64,000 nt of DNA from Streptomyces venezuelae (GCF_008642315.1 NZ_CP029192.1:8060001-8124000); one strand, 5' to 3'. Counted from the first letter of the stretch, positions 42,297 through 50,771 are shown. Made by a program: numbers and translations. The notes: generated by a model from the sequence alone, not told the origin.

Positions 42297-43646
42297 TCAT
42301 CCCACGACGGCTGTCTTCCGGGGGCCGGGGGCGGTCGCGGCGACAGCGGCGTTGACGGCCCGGTGCGCCTCCAGGGCGATGCGCTCGCCGTCCGCCGCAC
42401 TCCTGGCGCACACGACGATGCCCAGTGACGGCCGGTGCCCCGCGAGGGCCCGGACGGTCGACGGGTAGGCCCGGACGCCGCGCGCCCACAGCTCGTCGAA
42501 GACGGGACGGATGTGCGCCGCGTACGACACCGTGCCCGTGGAGCGCAGCGGGAAGGCGTCGTTGACGTAGGCGATCGGCAGTTCGTCGGCCCACCGCTCC
42601 GCGAGGGCGACGGCGTGCATGGCGCCGGAGCGGCGGGCGTTGATCTCGGTGACGTAGAGCGCGTCGTCGAGACCGCGGAGGCAGTCGATCGTCATCCAGC
42701 CCCGGTAGCCGAGGGATCGCGCGAAGGCGTGGACGGCCGTGCCGAGCGCGGCGAGCCGTTCCTCCAGGCCCGGGTCGAGAACCCCGGGCCCGAGCGCCAG
42801 GCTGCGGTACCGCAGCCCGTCGACGCCGAGCATGCTGTACTCCATCCGCGGCACCTCGACGTCGTCGACGAGGACGTCCACGGCGGGGCAGTCGGTGCCG
42901 TGCGCGATGTAGTCCTGCACGGTGAGCGGGAACGTGCCGAAGAACGGCTCGCGCCGCAGGGTCTGCCAGAAGCGCCGCACGGTGCCGTCGGCGTCGGCCT
43001 GCGCGACGGCGGAGCCGTAACCCCCCACCCCGTACATGCTCTTGACCACGGCGCGGCCGCCGTCGCCCACGATCGCCGCGACCGCGCCCTTGAGCTGCTC
43101 CCAGCTGGTGACGGAGATGCCGCGCGGCACGCGGAACCCGGGGACGTGCGAGGCGAGGTCGACGCAGCACAGCTTGGATTCCAGGTACTCGTACGACCAG
43201 TAGTGCTCCGGCCCCGCGACGTCGAGCCGTACCTCCCGGCCCTGGCTGCGGAGCACCGAGGCCAGGGAGTACAGGTCGGGCGAGGCCCCGAAGGACAGGA
43301 GCCGCACCTCCCGCGCCCCGCCCAGGGCGGCGGAGAGGGCGGCCAACGCCCGGTCGTCGGCGAGCAGGTCGTGGACCAGGCGGCCGGTGCGCGGCAGCGG
43401 GGACACGACGGGAGGCACCGGGCTGCCGAGACCGGCGTGCACATGCGTCAGCCACTCCTGGGAGCAGCCCGCCGGAAGCACGAGCACGCGGTCGTCGGCG
43501 CTCCAGAACACACACTGATCGGTGAATCCCGTGCCGTGCTGGACGAGGTCGTGTTCCACACCCGGGTCGAAATCCAGCAACTCGCGTTTCAGGTTGAACT
43601 CGACGACGTTCGGGACCACCAGATCAACGGTGTCGGGCATGCTCAC
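42297..43646 (-). CDS. ATP-grasp-type ligase (preATP-grasp family)
   Basis: The 449-residue protein has an N-terminal region of about 150 residues, VKSMYGVGGYGSAV (nucleotide-binding glycine loop, about 210-223), a long central beta domain and YVTEINARRSGAMHAV (metal/phosphate-binding, about 355-370). This fits ATP-grasp ligases of natural-product pathways that activate a carboxylate as acyl phosphate. The GTG at 43646 follows AGGAGGG; an ATG at 43640 is also possible. It is co-transcribed with the upstream cupin gene (10-bp gap) and converges on the main operon. An amide-bond role in the cluster is inferred. Confidence 0.72.
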   Translation of the reverse strand: MSMPDTVDLVVPNVVEFNLKRELLDFDPGVEHDLVQHGTGFTDQCVFWSADDRVLVLPAGCSQEWLTHVHAGLGSPVPPVVSPLPRTGRLVHDLLADDRALAALSAALGGAREVRLLSFGASPDLYSLASVLRSQGREVRLDVAGPEHYWSYEYLESKLCCVDLASHVPGFRVPRGISVTSWEQLKGAVAAIVGDGGRAVVKSMYGVGGYGSAVAQADADGTVRRFWQTLRREPFFGTFPLTVQDYIAHGTDCPAVDVLVDDVEVPRMEYSMLGVDGLRYRSLALGPGVLDPGLEERLAALGTAVHAFARSLGYRGWMTIDCLRGLDDALYVTEINARRSGAMHAVALAERWADELPIAYVNDAFPLRSTGTVSYAAHIRPVFDELWARGVRAYPSTVRALAGHRPSLGIVVCARSAADGERIALEAHRAVNAAVAATAPGPRKTAVVG

Positions 43647-43656
43647 CCGCCCCCTC

Positions 43657-44034
43657 CTAGTAGCTGGAATGCACACCGGGCGTGAGCAGGTGCTTCTCCG
43701 GTCCGTTCAGGGCCGGGGAGAAGACGCACATCAGAGTCATGCCGTCTTCCGAGCGGAGTATGTGCGGTTCGCCCATGCCCGGGGCGTACAGCATCCCCGG
43801 CTTGATGTCGAACAGCCCGTCCGCCGTCTCCACGGAACCGGAGCCGGACACGCAGTAGCAGACCTCTTGGTGGTTGTCGTACCGCAGATACGACTCACTC
43901 CCGGGCTGTACATACGTCTCGGTCAGGCTGAAACCCAATTCATCGGCCTGAACGAGCAGCCTCCGGCTCGTTCCGTTGCCCCAGTCCACGTCACATTCGC
44001 TGCCGACGACATCTTCAACCGAGCGAACCAGCAA
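43657..44034 (-). CDS. Ectoine synthase (EctC)-like cupin
   Basis: The 125-residue protein follows the EctC pattern: LVRSVEDVVGSECDVDWGNG start, SRRLLVQADELGFSLTETYVQPGSESYLRY, NHQEVCYCVSGSGSVETADG, IKPGMLYAP, PHILRSEDGMTLMCVFSPALNG. EctC closes a ring in N-acetyl-diaminobutyrate by water loss. No ectA, ectB or ectD is nearby, and the C-terminus differs. I infer a related cyclodehydration on another amide or diamine. The start is a TTG at 44034 (weak). It is paired with the ATP-grasp gene. Confidence 0.78.
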   Translation of the reverse strand: MLVRSVEDVVGSECDVDWGNGTSRRLLVQADELGFSLTETYVQPGSESYLRYDNHQEVCYCVSGSGSVETADGLFDIKPGMLYAPGMGEPHILRSEDGMTLMCVFSPALNGPEKHLLTPGVHSSY

Positions 44035-44175
44035 GGTACACCTGCCCAGGAGTCGGTATTTCCGTGAGGGTCGGACATCGAGTCTATGGAATTCCGCATC
44101 GGTATTCCACGGGAAGTACGGGTATGCCCACCTGGCTATGCCACCGAAAATCCCTGGCGGAAAAGCGAATTCTGC

Positions 44176-45312
44176 CTACACGGAGAGCGCGAGTTTCCGC
44201 AGCATCGCGTTGCGCCGCTCCAGGGCGGGGGCGGTGGTCGGGAAGAGCGTGACGTCACCGTCGCCGACCTGGTCCTGAGTGGCCGTCACCAACGGGCGTG
44301 CGCCGTCCTCGTACGCGGCGAAGCCGGCGGCGTGGTCCCCGCCCGCCAGGGAACCGGCGAGCGAGTACGCGCCGATGAGCGCGAGGCTCGACCCCTGCCC
44401 GGTCAGGAACGAGGGCGCGTACGCGGCGTCGCCCACCAGCGCGACCCGGCCGCTGGACCAGCGGGGCATGCGGATCTGGCTGACCACGTCGAAGAACAGG
44501 TCGTCCGTGTCGCGCAGGGCCGCGAGCATACCGGGGACCTCCCACCCCGCGTCGGCGAACACATCGGCCACCAGGTCGCGTTGGGCCCGCGGGTTCCGGA
44601 ACGCGTGGAGCGGCGGCTCCGGATGGGCGAAGGCGAGCAGGGCGTGCACGTGGCCGTCGTCCCCGGCGGCATAGAGCGCGGCGGTTCTGCCCGGGGTGTT
44701 CCACATCGTGACCTCGTCGCGGAGCCCGAAGGTGTTGCGCAGGGTGAAGCCGGCGAAGCAGTGGCCCAGGTAGCGGTGGAACCGTTCCTCGGGCCCGAAC
44801 AGGAACTCGCGGGTGCGCGAGTGCACGCCGTCCGCGCCGAACACCATGTCGAACGCACGGCTGCCGCCCTTGCGGAACGTGACGTCGACTCCTTGGTCCG
44901 ACTGGTCGAGCGAGTCGATGCGATCGTCGAACAGGAACTCCACGTCGTCACGGACCGCCGTGTAGAGGGCCTCGGTGAGATCCCCGCGCCGCACTTCCAG
45001 GTCCTGCCCGGCGACGCCGCCGGTGAGACGGTGCGGATCGACCGAGGCGACCGGGGTGCCGTCGCCGTCGAGGAAGGTCAGCCGGCGCACATCGATGTGG
45101 GCGTCGCGAAGTTGCGGCAGGAGGCCCATGTCGCGGACGACGTCCACAGCGGTGCCGCGGATGTCGATGGGGTAGCCGCCGCCGCGCAGCGCACTGGCCT
45201 TCTCGACCACGGTGACCGCGTATCCGTGGCGGTTCAGCCAGTACGCGAGGGCGGGCCCCGCGATGCTGGCGCCGGAGATCAGGACGCGGGAGCGGTTTCG
45301 GGTGTGGCTCAT
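44176..45312 (-). CDS. FAD-dependent aromatic-ring-type monooxygenase
   Basis: The 378-residue protein has the group A flavin monooxygenase motifs: RVLISGASIAGPALAYWL (FAD GxGxxG, with Ser for Gly), the DG motif FGADGVHSRTR, and VALVGDAAYAPSFLTGQGSSLALIGAY (FAD pyrophosphate/ribose). It resembles TetX-like and related hydroxylases that act on aromatic compounds or drugs. It overlaps the MFS gene by 4 nt. With a TetR gene opposite, a detoxification role is likely; the substrate is unknown. Confidence 0.82.
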   Translation of the reverse strand: MSHTRNRSRVLISGASIAGPALAYWLNRHGYAVTVVEKASALRGGGYPIDIRGTAVDVVRDMGLLPQLRDAHIDVRRLTFLDGDGTPVASVDPHRLTGGVAGQDLEVRRGDLTEALYTAVRDDVEFLFDDRIDSLDQSDQGVDVTFRKGGSRAFDMVFGADGVHSRTREFLFGPEERFHRYLGHCFAGFTLRNTFGLRDEVTMWNTPGRTAALYAAGDDGHVHALLAFAHPEPPLHAFRNPRAQRDLVADVFADAGWEVPGMLAALRDTDDLFFDVVSQIRMPRWSSGRVALVGDAAYAPSFLTGQGSSLALIGAYSLAGSLAGGDHAAGFAAYEDGARPLVTATQDQVGDGDVTLFPTTAPALERRNAMLRKLALSV

Positions 45313-46712
45313 TCCTTGACTCCTTTGTGCATGGTGCGGGTGACGAGCAGGGACAGCGCGGTGACGACGGCGGCCAGGGCGAAACCGATGACGAAAGCGG
45401 ACTCGGCCGGTTCGTCCGCACCCGCGGGGGTGCCCGCGGTGAGGATCGCGCCGCTGACCTGCACGCCCACGGCGAAGCCGAGCACGCGGGTCACCAGGAC
45501 CAGGCTCGTGGCGATGCCGGTGTCGCCCTGGTCGACGGAGGTGGCGGTCCTGGTCACCATCGCCGTGACGCACAGGCCGTTGGCGAACGCGACCAGGACC
45601 TTGCCGAGGACGAGGTGCCAGATCTCGCCGTGCACGGCCGCGAGGCCGACCAGGGCGGCGACCATGATGAGGATCCCGGCGGTGACCACGGCGCGCGAGC
45701 CGTGGCGGCGCGCCGCCATTCCGCTGATCGGCCCGGCCACCGAAGCGGCCACGGCGCCGGGCAGCAGATAGAAGCCGATCTCCGTGGCGCTCGCCCCGAA
45801 GCCGTACGCGTCGGAGGAGACCTCGAACAGCTGCGGGAGGAGATAGACCGGCACCGAGGTGCCCGCGCAGATCACGAACGTCAGCACGCACGACTTCCAG
45901 ACCGAGGGACGCGCCAGCATGCGCGGATCGACCATCGGCGAGTCGGCCCGACGCTCGACGGCGACCCATGCGGTCACGAAGCCGGCGAGCAGCAGGACGA
46001 GGGCGCACAGGACGAGGGGCTGCGCGCCGAGATCGGGCGCGAGCGCGAGGACGAGCATGAGCGTGACCAGCGTCCCGCTCAGCAGGAGGAGCCCGGGCCA
46101 GTCGACCCCCGACGCGTCCGAACGGCGCGGCGTGTCCCGCGGCATCAGCATGTTCACCAGCACCGTGGCGACCGCGACCGCGATCGTCGGCAGCGCGAAC
46201 ATCCAGTGCCGGGACAGTCCTTCCGCCACGGGTCCCGCCGACAGCGTGCCCGCCATCCCGCCCGCCACGAAGAGCCCGCTGACCACGCCGATGGCCACCT
46301 TCGACTCCCCGGCGGGGAGGTGGTCGCGCACCAGGATGAACGACAGCGGCAGCGCGCCCACCATCGCTCCCTGCAGCACCTGGCCGAGCAGCAGTACGGG
46401 CAGGCTCGGCGCGAGCGAGGAGACGAGGCCGCCGGTGGCGACCACCGCCATCAGCCGTATGAGGACCCGCTTTCCGCCGTAGCGATCGCCGAACCTGCCC
46501 GCGACCGGGGTCACGAGCGCGCCGGTGATGAGCAGCACGACGCTGAGTAACGCCCCTTCGGCGCGGCTCATGCCGAGTTCGCGTTGCAGGAGAGGGAGCG
46601 TCGGTGTCACCACCGACTCCAGGGCACCGGTGGCGACGGCCAGCATGCCGAGGGCCCCGACGGCGGCTTTCCCGATGCGGGCCGGGGGAGCGAGCGTTGT
46701 TGTCGCGGTCAT
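45309..46712 (-). CDS. MFS drug-type exporter with a TTA codon
   Basis: The 467-residue protein has about 14 membrane helices, with GRFGDRYGGKRVLI after helix 2 (the MFS loop motif) and GxxxGPxxGG-like GSRAVVTAG later. It is of the DHA2 drug:H+ antiporter type. A TTA leucine codon (minus strand, 46550-46548) lies at residue 55, so full expression may need the bldA tRNA. It is divergent from a TetR gene and overlaps the monooxygenase gene. AAGGA precedes the ATG. Confidence 0.83.
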   Translation of the reverse strand: MTATTTLAPPARIGKAAVGALGMLAVATGALESVVTPTLPLLQRELGMSRAEGALLSVVLLITGALVTPVAGRFGDRYGGKRVLIRLMAVVATGGLVSSLAPSLPVLLLGQVLQGAMVGALPLSFILVRDHLPAGESKVAIGVVSGLFVAGGMAGTLSAGPVAEGLSRHWMFALPTIAVAVATVLVNMLMPRDTPRRSDASGVDWPGLLLLSGTLVTLMLVLALAPDLGAQPLVLCALVLLLAGFVTAWVAVERRADSPMVDPRMLARPSVWKSCVLTFVICAGTSVPVYLLPQLFEVSSDAYGFGASATEIGFYLLPGAVAASVAGPISGMAARRHGSRAVVTAGILIMVAALVGLAAVHGEIWHLVLGKVLVAFANGLCVTAMVTRTATSVDQGDTGIATSLVLVTRVLGFAVGVQVSGAILTAGTPAGADEPAESAFVIGFALAAVVTALSLLVTRTMHKGVKE

Positions 46713-46764
46713 GGACGTCCTTTCTGTTCCTTGCCGAACGAGTGGGAGGTGCACCAGCACTACA

Positions 46765-46782
46765 CTACACCGTGCAGTGTAG
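46765..46782. promoter_or_regulatory. Palindromic operator CTACAC-CGTGCA-GTGTAG
   Basis: An 18-bp dyad with perfect 6-bp arms lies between the MFS gene and the TetR gene. TAGGAT (46796-46801) is a plausible -10 for the TetR gene, which then would be leaderless. The site is the obvious binding target of that TetR. Confidence 0.6.
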
Positions 46783-46807
46783 CCAGTGGGGCGGCTAGGA
46801 TGGAGCC

Positions 46808-47464
46808 ATGCCGACGACCAAGACGCCGACCACGAAGACACTGCGCGCTGGGTCCGCCCAGAAGCGGGCCGCGATCCTCTCGGCGGCCCGCGAACTGTTC
46901 CTCGCGGACGGCTTCGACCGCTCCAGCGTCGACGCGGTCGCCGCCCGCGCCGAGGTGTCCAAGCGGACGGTCTACGACTACTTCGGCGACAAGCAGACGC
47001 TGCTCCAGGCCGTCGTGGACGCGATCGGCGAGTCGATGATCACCACGATCCGCCGCACCCTGGACGAGACCCTCACCGACGTCGACGGCCTCACCGGATC
47101 CGCCGACCTCGAAGACGCGCTGGTCACGTTCTCGATGCGGATCTCCACGGACATGCTCGGCTCGGCGGAGTACGCGACGCTTCAGCGCCTGGTCCGCGCG
47201 GAGTCCGGCCACCTGCCGCACCGGGGCTACAACTCCATGGCCGACACCCCCGACGAGGCACTCGCCGAGCGGTTCGCCGCGCTCGCCGGGGCCGGCCTGC
47301 TGCACGTCCCCGACCCCCGCCTCGCGGCGGACCAGTTCATCGCGCTGACCTTCGGCGTCGCACTCGACAGGCTCGGTTCCGCGAACGCCACGGAGGACAC
47401 ACGGGTCAGGCCACTGGTGGTCGAAGGGGTACGGACGTTCTTGCGGGCCTACCGGGCGGCGTAG
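46808..47464 (+). CDS. TetR-family repressor of the MFS/monooxygenase unit
   Basis: The 218-residue protein has a TetR DNA-binding domain (residues about 15-62: KRAAILSAARELFLADGFDRSSVDAVAARAEVSKRTVYDYFGDKQTLL) and a helical C-terminal domain of the AefR type. It is divergent from the exporter gene, and a clear palindrome lies between. Repression relieved by an aromatic or drug ligand is the usual arrangement. Confidence 0.85.
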   Translation: MPTTKTPTTKTLRAGSAQKRAAILSAARELFLADGFDRSSVDAVAARAEVSKRTVYDYFGDKQTLLQAVVDAIGESMITTIRRTLDETLTDVDGLTGSADLEDALVTFSMRISTDMLGSAEYATLQRLVRAESGHLPHRGYNSMADTPDEALAERFAALAGAGLLHVPDPRLAADQFIALTFGVALDRLGSANATEDTRVRPLVVEGVRTFLRAYRAA

Positions 47465-47488
47465 GCACATGTGCCGCAGTACGAAAGC

Positions 47489-47534
47489 GAGCAGCGCCGG
47501 TGGTGAGAGGCCCCTCACACCACCGGCGCTGCTC
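47489..47534. terminator. Bidirectional terminator, 17-bp perfect stem
   Basis: Bases 47489-47505 pair perfectly with 47518-47534 around a 12-nt loop. It lies between the convergent TetR and decarboxylase-family genes. Confidence 0.88.
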
Positions 47535-47550
47535 GTCGCCACGCCTCAAC

Positions 47551-48000
47551 TCACCAGGTCTTGCCGGCCTGTTCCCGCACCGCTCGGTTGATCCGGTTGA
47601 AGAGGTTGGTCAGCGACGCCTCCAGGACGATCGAGCCCAGCTGCTCGTCGTTGAAGTGCCCGGCGGCGGCCTCCCAGATCTCGTCGGTCACGCCCGGCGC
47701 GCCGTCCTGGATCCGGGTGGCGGCCTCGGCGAGGGCGAGGGCGGCGCGCTCCTCCTCGGAGTAGAACGGCGTCTCGCGCCACGCGACCACGTGGTCCAGC
47801 CGCTCGTCGCTCTCGCCCGCCTTCCGCGCCCCCGTGACCGAGGCGTGCACGCACGGACTGCATCCGTTGATCTGACTGACGCGCAGATGGACGAGGCCCA
47901 GCAGGCGCTGATCGACGCCCCCGGAGTGAATCGCCTTGTAGAGGTGCTGGATCGCGGTGGTCACGTCGGGGTTCGCCGCGGCCTTCAGGCGTGCTTCCAT
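47551..48000 (-). CDS. Carboxymuconolactone decarboxylase/AhpD-family protein
   Basis: The 149-residue protein has the AhpD-type core with the redox pair CSPCVHASVTGARKAG (CxxC and His). The helix following it (DERLDHVVAWRETPFYSEEERAALALAEA) is typical of COG2128 members. AAGGAG precedes the ATG at 48000. It is divergent from an ECF41-type sigma factor, the standard partner arrangement, so that sigma factor probably drives this gene. Confidence 0.87.
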   Translation of the reverse strand: MEARLKAAANPDVTTAIQHLYKAIHSGGVDQRLLGLVHLRVSQINGCSPCVHASVTGARKAGESDERLDHVVAWRETPFYSEEERAALALAEAATRIQDGAPGVTDEIWEAAAGHFNDEQLGSIVLEASLTNLFNRINRAVREQAGKTW

Positions 48001-48040
48001 CGGTGCTGCTCCTTCATCGGTTACCTGTGCCCCTCCGGGC

Positions 48041-48058
48041 CCGTCATCCCCATGACGG
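48041..48058. promoter_or_regulatory. Palindrome CCGTCAT-CCCC-ATGACGG between ECF41 sigma and its partner
   Basis: Perfect 7-bp arms lie in the 82-bp divergent region. Its position suggests an operator, or a stem in one of the two transcripts. The ECF41 promoter motif reported in other species was not clearly seen. Confidence 0.4.
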
Positions 48059-48082
48059 AGCAGTCCCGAGGAAGGTAACGAC

Positions 48083-48964
48083 ATGTCCGACACCAGCGCG
48101 ACGGACCCGATGGCCGAGGCGTTCGAAGCCGAGCGAGACCGGCTGCGCGCGATCGCCCATCGCATGCTCGGATCGCACGCCGACGCCGAAGACGCCGTCC
48201 AGGAGACCTGGTTGCGGCTCTCGCGGCAGGACACGGCGGGCATCCGCAACCTCGCGGCCTGGCTGACCACGGTGGTCGGACGGATCAGTCTCGACGTCCT
48301 GCGCTCCCGCCAGGCGCGCCCTGAGGCGCCGTACGACGACGGACTGCTGCCCGAGCTCGTCGTGACGGCCGACGACGGACCGGTTCCGGAGGACGACGCG
48401 GTGCTCGCCGACTCGGTCGGACTCGCGCTGCTCGTCGTCCTGGACTCGCTGGGACCCGACGAGCGGCTCGCGTTCGTGCTGCACGACCTGTTCGCGGTGC
48501 CGTTCGGCGAGATCGGCCGGATCCTCGGCAAGTCCACCGCCGCCGCCAAGATGCTGGCCAGCCGCGCGCGCAGGAAGGTGCAGGGCGCCGAGCGCCCGGC
48601 CGGTACCGGACGCGAACGGCGGGAGGTGGTCCAGGCCTTCCTGGCGGCGGCCCGCGACGGCGACTTCGAAGGCCTGCTGCGCGTCCTCGACCCCGAGGTG
48701 CGACTGACCGTCGACACTCCGTCCGGCCCGGTCGTCGTCCTCGGCGCCACGAAGGTCGCGACGGGTGCGCGGCTGTCCGCCTCCGCGGCGGCACAAGGGC
48801 GTGCGGTACGCGTCAACGGCCTCCCCGGATACGTGTCCTGGAGCGAGGACGGCGCCCCCCTCTCGCTGCTCGCGTTCACGGTCGCCGACGGCCGGATCAC
48901 GAACATCAGGATCGTGAACGACCCCGCGAAGCTGGCCCGGCTGAACCTGCCCGCTCCGGTGTGA
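48083..48964 (+). CDS. ECF41-type sigma factor with SnoaL-like C-terminal extension
   Basis: The 293-residue protein has region 2 (RLRAIAHRMLGSHADAEDAVQETWLRL), region 4 (DSLGPDERLAFVLHDLFAVPFGEIGRILGKSTAAAKMLASRARRKV) and a C-terminal SnoaL/NTF2-like domain (about 180-290: VVQAFLAAARDGDFEGLLRVLDPEVRLTVD). This fusion defines the ECF41/SigJ group, whose C-terminal domain controls activity in place of an anti-sigma factor. The C-terminal NPAKL-like tail reads NDPAKLARL. It is next to its usual COG2128 partner. Confidence 0.9.
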   Translation: MSDTSATDPMAEAFEAERDRLRAIAHRMLGSHADAEDAVQETWLRLSRQDTAGIRNLAAWLTTVVGRISLDVLRSRQARPEAPYDDGLLPELVVTADDGPVPEDDAVLADSVGLALLVVLDSLGPDERLAFVLHDLFAVPFGEIGRILGKSTAAAKMLASRARRKVQGAERPAGTGRERREVVQAFLAAARDGDFEGLLRVLDPEVRLTVDTPSGPVVVLGATKVATGARLSASAAAQGRAVRVNGLPGYVSWSEDGAPLSLLAFTVADGRITNIRIVNDPAKLARLNLPAPV

Positions 48965-49031
48965 GCCAGCTCCGGGGTGTGTCCGCCCGCGCAGTCGTCC
49001 TCAGTCGTGCCAGGCCTCAGTCGCCCCGGGC

Positions 49032-49580
49032 TCAGTCGTCCCAGGTCTTGCGCTCGAACGCCGCGGGCCCGGTCACGAGGGTGTGCGGGGGAACGTCCTT
49101 GGTGACCACGGCACCGGCGCCGACCACGGCACCGGCACCGATGGTCACACCGGGCAGAACCGTCACCCCGGCACCGAGCCAGGCGCCGGATCCGATGGTG
49201 ATGGGCGCCCGCGTGATGAACTCGGGCCGCTCGGACGCCCGGACAGGGTGGTCGGAGGAGATGAGGTTGGTCTTGGGGCCGATGAGCACCCCGTCGCCGA
49301 GCCGAATGCCGCCCTGGTCGTAGAAGGTGCAGTTCTGATTGACGAAGACGTTCTCGCCGAACTCGATGCGGAGGCCGTGATCCGTGTAGAAGGGCGGATA
49401 GACGGTGACGGAAGCGGGCAGCGGCCTGCCGATGATGTCGGACAGCAGCGCCGCACGCCCGGCCTTGTCGTCAAAGGGCAGGACGTTGAGCCGTGAGGTG
49501 AGGCCGGTGACGTACTCGATGCGCTCGGCCACACGGGCCCACTCGGCGGTGTGGATGTAGAGACGGTTCTGATCAGGCAT
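49032..49580 (-). CDS. Maltose/galactoside O-acetyltransferase-like enzyme
   Basis: The 182-residue protein begins with the Mac domain (WARVAERIEYVTGLTSRLNVLPFDDKAGRAALLSDIIGRPLP) and continues as a left-handed beta-helix with hexapeptide repeats (IGSGAWLGAGVTVLPGVTIGAGAVVGAGAVV). The catalytic His is in SSDHPV. It should acetylate a sugar or related hydroxyl with acetyl-CoA. It is divergent from a LysR gene. Confidence 0.88.
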   Translation of the reverse strand: MPDQNRLYIHTAEWARVAERIEYVTGLTSRLNVLPFDDKAGRAALLSDIIGRPLPASVTVYPPFYTDHGLRIEFGENVFVNQNCTFYDQGGIRLGDGVLIGPKTNLISSDHPVRASERPEFITRAPITIGSGAWLGAGVTVLPGVTIGAGAVVGAGAVVTKDVPPHTLVTGPAAFERKTWDD

Positions 49581-49629
49581 GAGGACTCCCAACGAGGGCG
49601 GGGCGCGAAGGCCCGCCGAAGCGATGCGC

Positions 49630-49648
49630 GGCCAACCAAAGGTTGGCC
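49630..49648. promoter_or_regulatory. Palindrome GGCCAACC-AAA-GGTTGGCC
   Basis: A perfect 8-bp dyad with a 3-nt centre lies between the acetyltransferase and LysR genes, about 50 bp upstream of the acetyltransferase start. It is a likely LysR-family target. Confidence 0.5.
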
Positions 49649-49706
49649 CGAGACATGGAACAGACCGCCCCCCACCTCCATCAAGCAACGATCGGTGCGG
49701 GCGAGA

Positions 49707-49721
49707 ACAACGTTCGGTTGT
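49707..49721. promoter_or_regulatory. Second dyad ACAAC-GTTCG-GTTGT near the LysR start
   Basis: The 15-bp dyad lies 19 bp upstream of the LysR ATG; TAGGCT (49727-49732) may be its -10. It may serve autoregulation. Confidence 0.35.
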
Positions 49722-49739
49722 CCGCCTAGGCTGGGCGGC

Positions 49740-50702
49740 ATGGACGTCACCGCTGTGCGCACCTATGTCGCCGTCGTGGAGGCCGAGCAGTTCCAGGAGG
49801 CCGCGATCGACCTGGGGGTCACCCCGCAGGCGGTGTCGAAGCGGGTGGCCGCGCTGGAGAGGGAACTCGGCGTCCAGCTGTTCACACGTGACGCCCGCGG
49901 AGCGAAGCCGACCATCGACGGGCAGGCCTTCCTGCCCCACGCCCGAGCCTTCCTCGACGCCGCGGAGCGCGCCATGGCGTCCGTGCGGCCGGGACACCGC
50001 GCGCTCCGCGTCGACGTGATCGGCCGCCGGCTCTCCCTCGCCGGCCTGCTGCGCGGCTTCCACCGGGCCCACCCCGACACCGAGCTGGACGTCGTGACGC
50101 TGTTCGACTCCGCCTCGGCGCTGTCCGCGGTACGCGACGGAGTCATCGACGCTACGTTCCGCGCCGTCACGACGCCGGTCCTGCGACTCCCGCCAGGCGT
50201 CGAGGCCGCCCCCGTCCTCGACGAACCGCTGCACCTGTTCACGGGCCCGGACCACGAGTTCGCCGACGCCCCCGCGATCCGGCCCGACCAACTCGCGGGC
50301 CACCGGATCTGGATGCCCGGCAACACGCCCGGCACCGAGTGGACCGCCTACTACGACGAACTCGCCGCCGCCTTCGGCTTCACCGTCGACGCCGTCGGCC
50401 CGGACTTCGGCATCGAGCACCTGCTCGACACCATCGCCGACTCCACGACACTAAGCACCTTCGTCAGCGAACAGACCCCCCTGGTCTGGCCCGCGGGCCA
50501 CGACCTGCGCCGCATCCCCCTCACCGACCCGACCCCGGTCTACCCCCACGCCCTGGTCTGGCGCCCGGACAACCCCCACCCGGCCCTGACCGTCCTCCGC
50601 GACCATCTGACCTCGGCCTACCCCGGCCGTCCCCGCGACGGAATCTGGACACCGTCCTGGACGGAGAACCCCGCGGGGCCGCGCACCGGGCCGCAACCCT
50701 AG
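49740..50702 (+). CDS. LysR-family transcriptional regulator
   Basis: The 320-residue protein has an N-terminal winged HTH (residues 1-60: VRTYVAVVEAEQFQEAAIDLGVTPQAVSKRVAALERELGVQLFTRDARGAKPT) and a type 2 periplasmic-binding-like effector domain (about 85-300). It is divergent from the acetyltransferase gene, a typical LysR target arrangement. The ATG at 49740 is favoured; any ribosome binding site is weak. Confidence 0.87.
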   Translation: MDVTAVRTYVAVVEAEQFQEAAIDLGVTPQAVSKRVAALERELGVQLFTRDARGAKPTIDGQAFLPHARAFLDAAERAMASVRPGHRALRVDVIGRRLSLAGLLRGFHRAHPDTELDVVTLFDSASALSAVRDGVIDATFRAVTTPVLRLPPGVEAAPVLDEPLHLFTGPDHEFADAPAIRPDQLAGHRIWMPGNTPGTEWTAYYDELAAAFGFTVDAVGPDFGIEHLLDTIADSTTLSTFVSEQTPLVWPAGHDLRRIPLTDPTPVYPHALVWRPDNPHPALTVLRDHLTSAYPGRPRDGIWTPSWTENPAGPRTGPQP

Positions 50703-50771
50703 GCAACGTCAGCCACCGGTGGGATCCTCCAGCACAGCGACGTGCACACGACGTCGGCGGGGGGAGGAACC

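Noticed and set aside
43657..44034. Ectoine biosynthesis locus
   Set aside because: Only an EctC-like cupin is present; ectA, ectB and ectD are absent and the neighbours are an ATP-grasp ligase and a monooxygenase.
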